Shown: piece after piece, positions 10,565 through 19,249 of the stretch | How positions within the stretch are numbered: position 1 is the stretch's first letter | Layout: every line of letters starts with the position of its first letter | Assembly (NCBI GenBank): GCA_015680685.1 | Contig: MNCI01036200.1 | Location: forward strand, 186,665-250,664 | DNA length: 64,000 bases | Direction: 5' to 3' | Origin: Gnetum montanum | Lineage: Eukaryota > Streptophyta > Gnetopsida > Gnetales > Gnetaceae | The notes under the pieces: generated by a model | What the model was told of the DNA's origin: nothing | Databases searched by the model: none | What the model saw: only the letters and a program-made list of their open reading frames with translations | Program-made: the position numbers and the translations under genes

Positions 10565-10720
10565 GAGTGGCTACTCTAGCAGGTTATTCTAATTATTAGA
10601 GTGGCAGTTTCTTTAAAATTAGAGTGGCAATTTCTCTAAAATTAGAGGGGTAGTTTCTGTAAAATTAGAGTGGTAGTTTCTCTAAAATTAGAGTGGTAGT
10701 TTTTCTAATTATTAGAGTAC
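10565..10720. repeat. U3 array of TCTAATTATTAGAG-type inverted repeats (element A)
   Basis: Six or so units of about 22-25 bp containing TCTAATTATTAGAGTGG or the decayed form TCTAAAATTAGAGTGG, separated by CAGTTT/TAGTTT spacers. Each full unit is a palindrome CTCTAATTATTAGAG-like. The array sits between LTR start and TATA box. Confidence 0.8.
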
Positions 10721-10732
10721 TTTCTCCCAAGC

Positions 10733-10742
10733 CTATAAATAT
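10733..10742 (+). promoter_or_regulatory. TATA box of element A 3' LTR
   Basis: CTATAAATATAG, immediately after the U3 inverted-repeat array and upstream of the conserved TGCCTAGGCACACAATTTAA text that starts R. Confidence 0.7.
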
Positions 10743-11111
10743 AGTGCCTAGGCACACAATTTAAAGGAAGTCTTGGGAGGAAGTCTTGGAAGGAATTCTT
10801 TCAAGGGAATTCTTTTAAAAGTCTTTTAGGAGTCAATTTAGAGTATTTTCCAAGTGCCCACAGTAGGAGGTCTAAGTGTGGATGGATCTTTATTCAAGCA
10901 TTGTGTACCTGAGCACACCTTATCTACGGCAATAAAGACGAGCTCTTGGATTCATCCTTGCAGGACTTGAGATTTTTTTTTTTACTAATTTCTTCTATTT
11001 TATTTTATTTTTTCATTTATTTTATTTTATTATTTTATTTTATTTTATGCACTTTACATTTCTGTTATTAGCACACACAGTACGATCACTTCGAGCATGC
11101 GTGTAACACTT

Positions 11112-11112
11112 N
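11112..11112. other. Collapsed assembly gap (single N) in 3' LTR of element A
   Basis: The text goes from GCATGCGTGTAACACTT directly to CTCCTCCCTTATTAG. D's LTRs have about 150 bp between these points (the GGTTACCAAGTG ... GTGACTAATTTAA part). Confidence 0.6.
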
Positions 11113-11347
11113 CTCCTCCCTTATTAGTTGCAAGACATAAAAACATAAAAGCTATAAAAATCATATGCCTCAAGCTTATTTAACCATACAATCATGACAT
11201 ACAAGTAAGTTTGGAAAGACAATGATCAACCAACCTTTCCTTGTTCCACAAAGGTGCATAGGCACTTAGTCCTTGGAATTTAACCAGATCGTGCGTGAAA
11301 TGCTTGTATTCATATGGTTAAGCATAGGGGTACCTCGTCACTCATCA

Positions 11348-12647
11348 TTAGACATCTTTGATCTCTAGGAGAACATCACTGCAACCTAATTAGAATTGCT
11401 AAATGCAAAAGGCAGATGCATCATTTTAGAGGGGCAACTAGAAACGACCTAGGAGCAAAATTAACACTTGGTCACGGAGGTTGCTGAACTTCATGTCTAA
11501 CTTGTAAAACAAGTAATCCTTAGCCTAGCGAGTGACAAGAGATGAAGCTATCAAATAGCTTCAAGAACAATTTCAAAAGGATGAGGAGGAAGTAGTAATG
11601 GTCATCTTCAAAAAATCCATAGCAGAAGCTGAAACATTTTCCATCAAAAAGGACTTGAGTTAGATGTGTCAAGAAAATGAAGCATTGACTATGCAAAATC
11701 ATCACCTATGAAATGTTGATGCTCAGATAGATCAAATGTAAGAATTCATTCCTCAATAGAAGGAGCAGCTTGCCAAAGTCAACACCAAACTAAGGAAATT
11801 AGTCATGGAGAACTGCAATCTGTCAATGGAGGAGGTACACACCTTGTGGCAAAATTCTACCATCGAGATTACTACCTGGAAGAAAAAATCCCTCAAATTT
11901 GAGAAAGTAAAGAATCACTACAAGAACCAGGTTGGCTTGCAAAATGAAATTAATGAAAAACAAATCTAGATGAAAAAGGTGAAAGTGAATGAAGTCCTCC
12001 AACAACTCTAGCAAGGAAGAGAGATATAGCAACCCATCCTTGATGGGATTGACACCTACAATAAAGCAGAGATCTGCTTGAAGGAGTTGCAAATCAAGAA
12101 AATGATAGAGTACATTGAGTTGGCCAATCTCCATTATGCAAACTTGGCAATGCTGACAGCTAGACAGCTATAGTTAGAATTAGAGAAAAAAGTGGCTAGC
12201 TCATACCTACTATATGAGGTTGAGTTCAAGCACCATATGGACACCAAGCTAAATCTTGAGACTACTAACGTTGAACTCGAAGTTCTCAAAGGGTGATTCA
12301 GAGATCAATGATCTATCACTAAGAACCTAGCCAGATGGATGAATGACTACTAAGAGCTAAAGGACATAGTCAGGGTGTTCAACATTGAATGTAAATCGTT
12401 CACTGCTTGGTTTGTCAATGTCAAGGAGTTGTTTCCAATGATCTCATATCCTTGGGATGTGCCCATTCCAACCTACATTGGGAAAGCTATGTGGATGATG
12501 CAAAATTCTAGGAGTAAGGAGGAGAAAATGAAAGCATTGCTAGATGCTTTCTACCTCCCGCCTAAAGTCGTAGCAACAGTAGGACAACTACAGCCACCTC
12601 AACCACCACCACTACGTGAAGCTAGTGGAGGTCCCTTGGAGCCTTAG
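11348..12647 (+). pseudogene. Element B accessory protein, C-terminal half (long coiled coil)
   Basis: Resumes the B protein after element A. Broken plus-strand frames spell a long charged helix: LAKVNTKLRKLVMENCNLSM (about 11770-11825), KFEKVKNHYKNQVGLQNEIN (about 11900-11950), ICLKELQIKKMIEYIELANL (about 12070-12125). A compact C-terminal block at 12375-12647 follows, with WDVPIPTYIGKAMWMMQNSR, SKEEKMKALLDAFYLPPKV and a proline-rich end. Element F has the same order on the minus strand (60800-59470: GLQKEVNEKHIQVAEAK, LKELQIEEMIKYIEWANLRY, EEKMRALLEAFRLPPKV). At least four stops interrupt the B copy. The heptad-rich part suggests a filament- or dimer-forming protein; its job in the element is unknown. 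Confidence 0.65.
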
Positions 12648-12923
12648 GAACCACCACTTTCTGGGACTGTTTAATCTTCTCCAACAAGCTTTGCACCATC
12701 AAGGAACATGTTGTCTAATTTTTAAAGAGTTGAATCATGGTGTTCAATTTTGTGTCCTAAACACCTTCATTTTTTGTAATGTGTTGATCCATACACCTAG
12801 GCACTTCAATTTTTTGTTAAGTCAATCAATTTTTTTTGTTGAAGAAAAGTCAATCAATAATCCCATACTTTTCCAATTTTGTAAAAGAACTCAAGGATAA
12901 GTTTTCATTCAGTTGTGGGGGTA
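12648..12923 (+). other. 3' non-coding end of element B with polypurine tract
   Basis: Short T-rich segment without coding signal, ending CAGTTGTGGGGGTA (12911-12923) directly before the LTR start TGATGAG. Confidence 0.7.
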
Positions 12924-13843
12924 TGATGAGTCATTATTGGTTGACTGCATCAACGAGGCCTCACTGATGTAGTTAACCACATCATCGACGCATCTTATCC
13001 TGCATTGACGAGGCCCCATCGATGCAATGTATGTTCGTCACCTATAAATACATGCCTACTAGCTGCATTTATGGCAATTTAGATTTTAGTAGTAGTGAAG
13101 CTCTTGCATTTTTTCCATTTAAAAGTTAGAATTTTTTCCCCCGAGTGCCCGCAGTAGGAGTCATTGAGTGTACAAATCTTTATTTGAGCATTTTGTACTT
13201 GAGCATGACAATGTGTGTAGCAATAAAGACAAGCTTTCTAATAAACCTTACAGCACTTCAGATAGATTAGCTATTTTATTTATGCATTTATTGTCTCCAA
13301 TTATTTATTAAATGTTTTCAATTAATTATCAATTATTTTCCAGTTACTATGTTAGATAAGCAATTAAGCCAGATGGATTACACACATAAGTACACCTACT
13401 TCAAGCGTAACACATATTTTCTTAGTAATTTCATTAGTTTTATTGCTTGGTGAACCCAATAGCATAGTGCTTGGTTGCCCAGCAATAGATGCGTGGGTTC
13501 AGGCTGTGTACGGAAAGTGGAAATGGATACTTATGATAGGATTAGTTAAATGATCAGTTAATTAGTTAATTTGGATTAGTTAATCAAATTATTTTTTATC
13601 TGCAATTCAAGCACTCAACTATAAAGCATAAAAATGATAAAAATTGAATGCCTCAGTTACACTTAACCATACCAACAAACCTCACAAGTGTAATTGGGAA
13701 GAAAATGATTGACCTTAAGGCTAGGTTCACTTCCTAAAGGGCTAGTGCACTGGAAATGATAAAGTCCACAGAATTCAACCAAATCACATGTGAATGCTTT
13801 GTGATTCATATGGTTGGGGGTAGGGGTACCTCACCACTCATCA
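12924..13843 (+). repeat. 3' LTR of element B
   Basis: TGATGAGTC...CACTCATCA, 920 bp. The U3 (12924-13040) has inverted and direct repeats built on CATCGACG/CATTGACGAGGCC half-sites, like F's LTR. TATA box CTATAAATAC at 13042-13051. Poly(A) signal AATAAAGACA near 13220. R-U5 is homologous to the LTRs of A, C, D and F although U3 differs. Confidence 0.85.
13042..13051 (+). promoter_or_regulatory. TATA box of element B LTR
   Basis: CTATAAATAC in the conserved position, after the GATGCAATG-rich U3. Confidence 0.65.
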
Positions 13844-14880
13844 GTAGACTCTAAGTATACTAACACTAAACATAGTAAAAATGGATATAAATTCTATTAA
13901 CTAAGGACAGTAAAATTATAAGGCTATTCTAGCCTATGGCAATAAATATTTGGTCTTGGCTTATCATACATGTCCTGGGCTGATGTACTTGTTATTAGGA
14001 TTACCAAGTAATCATGCCATTAAGCAAATTAAGTCACCACCAGGTTACCAAATAATTACACGTGACATTTGAAATTAGTTGTACTTATTCCTCCTTTACT
14101 AATGAACATAGTGATGGTAAAAGACTTAGGAAATGTAAATGGCATAGTAAGAGTAAAAAACCTTAGAAAGTAACTATATTCTATGTGAGATGCTATAATT
14201 ATGAAGAACAATCTCAATCTTTATTATTGTTCATGAATTATATCCAGGAATAATCCACTCGAATCTTTACAACTAATCACCACATTGCCCCATATCACAT
14301 CTATGTATGGGGCAACTAACACCTTTGCCTTTTTAAAAAATTATTATCCAAGAATAGCTTGAAAGAAATAAAATCCAAGACTGAGAATTCTAGCTTTTCA
14401 CTTTAGTGGCCAACTTTCACGTCCACATCTCTCACAAATTCCATGTATCTAATTAAATAAAACTTAGCTAACTTATAGGATGTTAAAGTTGATTGTACTT
14501 GTAAATTGAGGGTATGAGCTATTTCCAATAAAATAAAGTTGTGAATAGTGCTTATATCAACTAAGGTGTCTATCATCTTTGATGAGAATTGTACTAGAGC
14601 TATCTATATCAAATGCAAGCTAGGTTCTTACTTTGATTATTCTCCTTGGACATTCTACTGAATTTCTACTAAGATCTGGGAGATTTTCTTAATCACTCTA
14701 AGAGGCTCGATCTCTTACCCACTTTCATATACCTCTGTTACTTGCAATTGAGCTTGTAATTGCTACTCACTAGCATTTAATTGACAATTGTCATTTACAC
14801 CCCTTGTAGCTAATCGTTGATTGAGGTTTTATAGATAGTTTCAAGAAACATCACTTCTAGAGTAGATGAAATACCATATG
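13844..14880. other. AT-rich spacer without a recognisable gene
   Basis: No ORF with any family resemblance. It may hold the far end of the decayed gag-like element that becomes readable on the minus strand from about 14880, but I cannot support that base by base. Confidence 0.4.
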
Positions 14881-15600
14881 CTAGAACATCAGGGAGGATT
14901 ATTTATGAATTCTCTAAAGCATGGGTACTTGTCTTTGAACTTATCATAATTTTTGAGAGTCCATTGCTTCCCACTATCTTGTAAAGAAGCCTAAGAACTA
15001 GGGGTAAAAGTAGAACATGGATAATAAAAGCCATCCCAAAATTCCTTCTAGATTTGCCTAATCCACCACTTGACATTTTTTTCATTTTGAGATGCATCAA
15101 ATTCATTCTTATCCTACTTTTGGGTCTTCTAGTCCACCACTAAATTGACCATTGACTCAAGTGCTTCCATGTATTTTGAGGTCTTGTGAATTTTGATCTC
15201 CTACTAGGCCCATGATTTTAGGTCATTAAATAAGATACAAAATTAGTCCGATCATCTATCATTGGAAATTGCAAGACCACTTCTTGGTATTTCCAAAGAC
15301 AATCCTCTAGCTTTCCTATCTACTAGAGTTCTTTCAACTTTGTCTAGGCTTTATTAATGAAAGTACCTGAGTGGAAATTTTCAACTAAAGTAGTTTTGAG
15401 ATCATGAAATGTCTCCACCAATCTCTAAGTAGTCCATGACTTTATCTCTTGAATAATGTTAAGCCATCAAATCTAAGAAACTTCTCGTAGGAATTGGGAG
15501 GAAATGTTGATCTTCTTTTCCTTTAGGTATGTATTCATCTTGAGGAAGCTCACAATCTTAAAGATGAAGACATTTAGAAGCTTTTCATCATGATCGCCTT
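14880..15600 (-). pseudogene. gag: Decayed Gag-like remnant of another LTR retrotransposon
   Basis: Minus-strand text in shifting frames gives a capsid-like pattern. From the high coordinate side: MNTYLKEKKINISSQFLREV, ETFHDLKTT, VENFHSGTFINKA and EVVLQFPMIDDRTNFVSYL followed after a frameshift by NDLKSW and EIKIHKTSKYMEALESMVNL. The last two blocks resemble the 'FIxGLKPWxxxEV...TLxEAL' part of Ty3/gypsy capsid proteins. It is unrelated in sequence to the Gag of A/D or E. Many stops are present. No LTRs or pol could be tied to it, so its boundaries are loose and the assignment is moderate. Confidence 0.4.
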
Positions 15601-15639
15601 TATACATCTTAGACTCTTTGGTTCAAAATTTATGGATTA

Positions 15640-16640
15640 ATCATCTAGTTTATAGTGCATTAGCTTTTAATTCCCCAGCCCAGTTTGTGTTGCAAGTCAA
15701 TTAGATTATGAGGAATTTCCTTTGGTTTGGTGGAGAGGAGCATTGTTGATTTCATTTGATTACTTGACCTAAGGCAACTATCCTAGGTTATGTAGGTGGT
15801 TGTGGGCTTTAGTACTTTGGGAGACAGTTTTGCATTCTAGCTACTAAGATGGCTTGAGAGGTTTGATCCTAGGCAAATAAGCCTTGGGTCAATTATCTTT
15901 AGATATGCTATCATAATCTATGGACTTGTCAAGCTAGAGCCTTAGAGATTTGAAAAACCATTAGAAGAGGATGGAATTTCTTTTAGTTGCTTAGGCACTT
16001 GAAATATGTTGAAGTAGACATTTTGGTAATAGATCTTTTGGTAGGGCAAGCTCATCACAAAATGATTAGGAAATTTTATTTTATTTTTTTTGAAGTAGTC
16101 ATCCTATTACATTGATGTCCAAGGATGCATATAAAGGATTGGTTTAGTAGGAGGTAGTAGAAAACTCCCTCAATCTTTCATGATGATAATAGACACGGCC
16201 AGTTCACTAGAATTCTTGACATCCTTAAAGGACATATCCCCTCTAATTTAACCCATGAAGATACATTGAATTTTTCTTTGACAAACCATAAATAGTGGAT
16301 CTCATATCTTTATAGATAATCCTTAGCCAAAGTGATGGGATGTGACCTTATTCGGAGGTTTCATTGTCAACCAAAGGTGAGGTTTTTTATTTGGCTATTG
16401 GCTCATCATGTAGTACTTAGGAAAAACTTTAATGATAGGGGTCTCCCATGGCCTCTCGGTGTATCCTTTGCTATAAGGAGATTGAAAGTGCAACACACCT
16501 TTTCAAGGAATGTTTGTTTATAAATATTGTGGGTCGATTCGTGCACATGTGAACTAGGATCTTGTAGGATTAGTGGTGGGCAATGATTACAAAAGTGTCC
16601 ATCATTCATAGATAGTTGAATGAGATTTAATTATGGAGGG
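15640..16640 (+). pseudogene. LINE (L1-type) 3' coding remnant with zinc-finger-like RVT end
   Basis: Plus-strand fragment of the part that follows the reverse transcriptase in plant L1-type LINEs. Readable pieces in shifting frames: IMRNFLWFGGEE (about 15695-15730), a GGCGL-YFGRQFCILATKMA segment (about 15800-15850), PKVRFFIWLLAHHVVLRKNF (about 16370-16430), and then in another frame CILCYKEIESATHLFKECLF (about 16460-16520). The last block fits the C-x2-C ... H-x4-C zinc-binding 'zf-RVT' pattern. Multiple stops and frameshifts. The catalytic RT part is not found upstream here. It belongs to the same broad LINE class as the fragment at 21880-22858 but is a separate insertion. Confidence 0.65.
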
Positions 16641-17890
16641 AGATCACTTGGGGGATTTGGCTTGAGTGAAATGTTTGCACTTTTCATGCAAAGTGCCTAA
16701 ACTCTTCCTATTAGTGTGCTTCAAAAATATTCACCACTTTTCAATTATGGAAAAACATCCATGAATACATAATGACAATATTCAACACTTGTGACTCCTT
16801 GTGAGATAAGTTGACTTGGCGTCTATAAATTACATGTTCTTCTACTTTTTGGGATATGCATACCCTCTATTTTAAATGACCTTTATAATGTTGTGCATGT
16901 CTATTTTTTGCTTTTTGGTCTTGATGCCCTATAGGAATGCCTAGGGCTTTTTGGTTAGTTGGAAATAGGGTTGAGATTCACTCTTGGTTGGCTTTATGGT
17001 CTAGGTGTTTATCTATTTTGTTAAAGAATCTTCTTCCCTCCATAATAATACTATTGTTGCAATTGCTAATTTAGGGTTCACTCCTCTTGTATATAAATGA
17101 CTAGACTTTCATTCAAAAAGTTTTTTTTTAAATTAAATCCATTGATAAAACCTTAGAGATCTATGAAACTTCAATTATTGAACTTACAACTATGTTCGCT
17201 ATTACTTGCATAACCTACTTTATCTATGGCCTTGTGTATACGCTCAAGGACAATGGAATGATGGTAGAGTAAGTGGATGCCTTCAATTAACCAATACAAA
17301 GCAGAGCATCTCTTTCATGCCTATCACACAACACTCAAAATTATTTTGTAGAACAAATGTCCCTTGTGTTTGGAGATTCCCTTTGGGTCTATAGAGACCT
17401 AATGGAACTTAAATTTCAACTTCAATTTTAATTTTGTATTATGTTAATGTCATCAATCCATTGAGGTCATTTTGTCCAAGCTATTGCTTTACACACTATG
17501 TTAACGACCTAATTCTTTGAAAGGAAAGGAAACACCAAAGATTTAACCATCATACAATGTACACCATAAATAAAACATACAAGCATGGAACAAAAGTTGT
17601 AGACAAAAAACATATTCGAAGATGATTTCTTTAGTTGTGTGACTTGAATCTTAATCAATGGGTTGCAGTAGAATCAAGCGCATGATGGAGAACTATAAAT
17701 CGATCCACAACATTTCATGGGTCATTTCATGTAACCCATCCATGTACATTGCATGACCATCTTGACCATGCTTATGTGTGTCCCTGGGTCCCACCCCTAC
17801 CTACCAACAAGTGAAAGCAAGGGTGGGACCAAAAATATTTCATGTGTAAACCAACTTACATAGAACAATGGTATGCAATTGCAATAACAA
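16641..17890. other. Spacer without a supported gene
   Basis: AT-rich. A 62-codon open stretch at 17206-17394 has no family resemblance and no splice context I can defend. The first few hundred bases are probably the LINE 3' untranslated end: a poly(T)/(A) run lies near 17120. Confidence 0.4.
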
Positions 17891-17899
17891 GAGGAAGGT

Positions 17900-18036
17900 T
17901 AAGTGCAATTCCTTAATTTTACAAATTTTATATGCAATTCCTTAATTTTACAAATTTTATATCTATTATTGCACTTGTAAAATTTATATCTATTATTGCA
18001 CTTATTGTAAAATTTATATCTATTATTGCACTTGTT
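17900..18036. repeat. Short AT-rich tandem repeats upstream of the PMEI gene's 3' side
   Basis: Two copies of an about 30-bp unit containing CAATTCCTTAATTTTACAAA (17907-17962) run into three copies of an about 27-32-bp unit containing AAATTTATATCTATTATTGC (17960-18036). The spacing of the last copy is lengthened by a few bases. Confidence 0.8.
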
Positions 18037-18361
18037 ATGAGTATGTATGTATGCCAAGCATATGCTCATGTGGCATGCATCCCTTACATAATGTGAATCG
18101 GTTTATGGTTTGCCCATCAAACAGTTTACAAATTAGAAAACGTATGTGAACGCAACGCGGAGGCACGAGCGTAGTAACATGGCTGCCTGACAAAAGCCAG
18201 CCAGCAGCTCTTGTGAACGGAACCCAAAAAAGAAACAGAAAACAGCGCACCGAAAACGACACCAAACATCACACTATTATCATACCATATACTGATGAAC
18301 CCGTGACTGACGGCGACGACGACAGCAACAAATTTCAAAAACGAAAACCCAAAACAAAACA

Positions 18362-18400
18362 AAACAAAAACTCGGACTCGGGCTCGGGCTCAGGCTCAGG
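18362..18400. repeat. GGCTC-type simple repeat beyond the PMEI stop codon
   Basis: An AAAAC run followed by about five copies of a 6-bp GGGCTC/AGGCTC unit, directly 3' of the PMEI reading frame on the minus strand. Confidence 0.75.
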
Positions 18401-18965
18401 CAGCAACGTTGGTGAGAAGAGCCAGAGCGTGGCGGAGCGGCGTCTCAGAGGCCTGAACCCGAGACGGCATTTCCGAACCGGCCTTCTGAGCCGCGGGGTC
18501 GGGGTCGGGGTCACCGCCTCCGGGGGGGTCCTCATCCGCCAACGAATCAAGGCACGTTTCTTCATCCGTCAGAGCTGCGCTGAGCCACGTTTGAACGTCG
18601 TCCTTAAATTTCATCTTCTGCTGCTGCTGCTGCGGAGAAACATAAGCAGACGACGCGGACACGTTCCGCAGCAACGACAGCGAATCCGAGAGCATATCCT
18701 GCGCCTCCGAAAACATTTCCAGGCAGTCCTGCCACGCCGGGGACGAAGACAACGACGCGGACACGTTGTTTGCCCACGCCATGACTCCCTGCAATTGTTC
18801 CATGCTCTCCTCCACCGCCTTCACCACCTCTTCCAATGGTGTTGCTGCTGCTGCATCTGATTCTGACTCTGATTCTGCCTCTGCAACTGCAACTTCTGCT
18901 GCTGCTGCACAGACCGTGAACAAAAGCACAACTAGCGCAGCAGCAAGCCTCTGCTGCGTTATCAT
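18396..18965 (-). CDS. Secreted PMEI-domain (invertase/pectin methylesterase inhibitor-like) protein
   Basis: An intact 189-codon frame without introns, the only credible host gene in the window. Residues 1-23 (MITQQRLAAALVVLLFTVCA and following) form a signal peptide, so the product is probably apoplastic. An acidic SESESESD/Ala-rich stretch follows (about 28-42). The helical PMEI-like body has CLEMFSEAQDMLSDSLSLL (81-99), then the family hallmark DVQTWLSAALTDEETCLDSL (123-142) and a final LALLTNVAA. Such domains inhibit pectin methylesterase or invertase, or serve as the pro-region of type II pectinesterases; no pectinesterase domain follows here. Cys81 and Cys138 match the second disulfide of the fold, but the usual N-terminal cysteine pair is absent (the other Cys, 19, is in the signal peptide). 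A proline/aspartate insert (147-157) is unusual. High GC sets it apart from its surroundings. Start chosen at the signal-peptide Met. Confidence 0.8.
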   Translation of the reverse strand: MITQQRLAAALVVLLFTVCAAAAEVAVAEAESESESDAAAATPLEEVVKAVEESMEQLQGVMAWANNVSASLSSSPAWQDCLEMFSEAQDMLSDSLSLLRNVSASSAYVSPQQQQQKMKFKDDVQTWLSAALTDEETCLDSLADEDPPGGGDPDPDPAAQKAGSEMPSRVQASETPLRHALALLTNVAA

Positions 18966-19072
18966 AATGTTCCTTCCTGCTTAATTGCTTGCTTCCTTCC
19001 TTGTCGTTATGCTGCAACTGATCAGTCTGCAAATGGTGCGAATTCGCCTGTGTTGCTGGTGGAGGATGGGTC

Positions 19073-19082
19073 ATATATATAG
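19073..19082 (-). promoter_or_regulatory. Likely TATA box of the PMEI-domain gene
   Basis: CTATATATATGA on the minus strand, about 108 bp upstream of the chosen ATG. This leaves room for a 5' untranslated leader of about 75-80 bases. It is the only strong TATA element in the GC-rich block. Confidence 0.6.
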
Positions 19083-19249
19083 CGAGTGCAGAGTGCGCAT
19101 ATTGCATTGGCTGTTCTCCCAACCGGGCCCATTGTTTCTGGAATCTACGGCCATTGCATGCTCCTGTTGTTGGCCTGCGCACCCACATGAAAAAGAGGAA
19201 CGAGCTTGCCTTTAGTTACCGTTTTGTCGGCACACCACTCCACTCCACT

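Larger units (their letters stand above)
3228..11347 (+). mobile_element. Element A: Athila-like Ty3/gypsy retrotransposon, degenerate
   Basis: The order is truncated 5' LTR (3228-3864), tRNA-Asp-like primer site, gag, protease, partial RT, integrase tail, long 3' non-coding region, polypurine tract and 3' LTR (10559-11347). The RT motif FMDDFSTYG is the Athila-type form of the catalytic box. RNase H and the integrase core have been deleted at about 8275. Many in-frame stops show that it is dead. Two Ns (9136, 9516) bound an inverted contig in the 3' region, and Ns at 3481 and 11112 shorten both LTRs. Confidence 0.85.
10559..11347 (+). repeat. 3' LTR of element A
   Basis: TGATGAGAG...CACTCATCA. 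U3 array at 10565-10720, TATA box at 10733, polyadenylation signal AATAAAGACG near 10930, and an ATTTT-rich stretch at 10990-11047. An N at 11112 removes a block of about 150 bp seen in D's LTRs. The outer flank resumes element B coding sequence. Confidence 0.85.
1790..13843 (+). mobile_element. Element B: non-autonomous Athila-related LTR element, split by element A
   Basis: Plus-sense element whose coding part lies in two blocks (about 1790-3227 and 11348-12647), followed by a polypurine tract and 3' LTR (12924-13843). Both coding blocks match, in the same order, the minus-strand coding region of element F (62163-59470). The interruption is element A. No gag, protease, RT or integrase is seen. 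The 5' LTR is not present: the left end abuts element C. About 100 bp that F retains at the A insertion point are missing in B, so the insertion site was also deleted. Confidence 0.75.

Noticed and set aside
17206-17394. Possible host exon
   Set aside because: No family resemblance, no convincing splice sites, and AT-rich context next to a LINE tail.
18213-18860. 215-codon plus-strand frame opposite the PMEI gene
   Set aside because: Rich in R, H and L as expected for the complement of a GC-rich serine/glutamate/glutamine-coding strand. The minus frame has a signal peptide and a family hallmark.
18604-19188. 194-codon minus frame overlapping the PMEI start in another frame
   Set aside because: Cysteine/arginine/glycine-rich shadow of the PMEI frame and its promoter, running through the TATA box.
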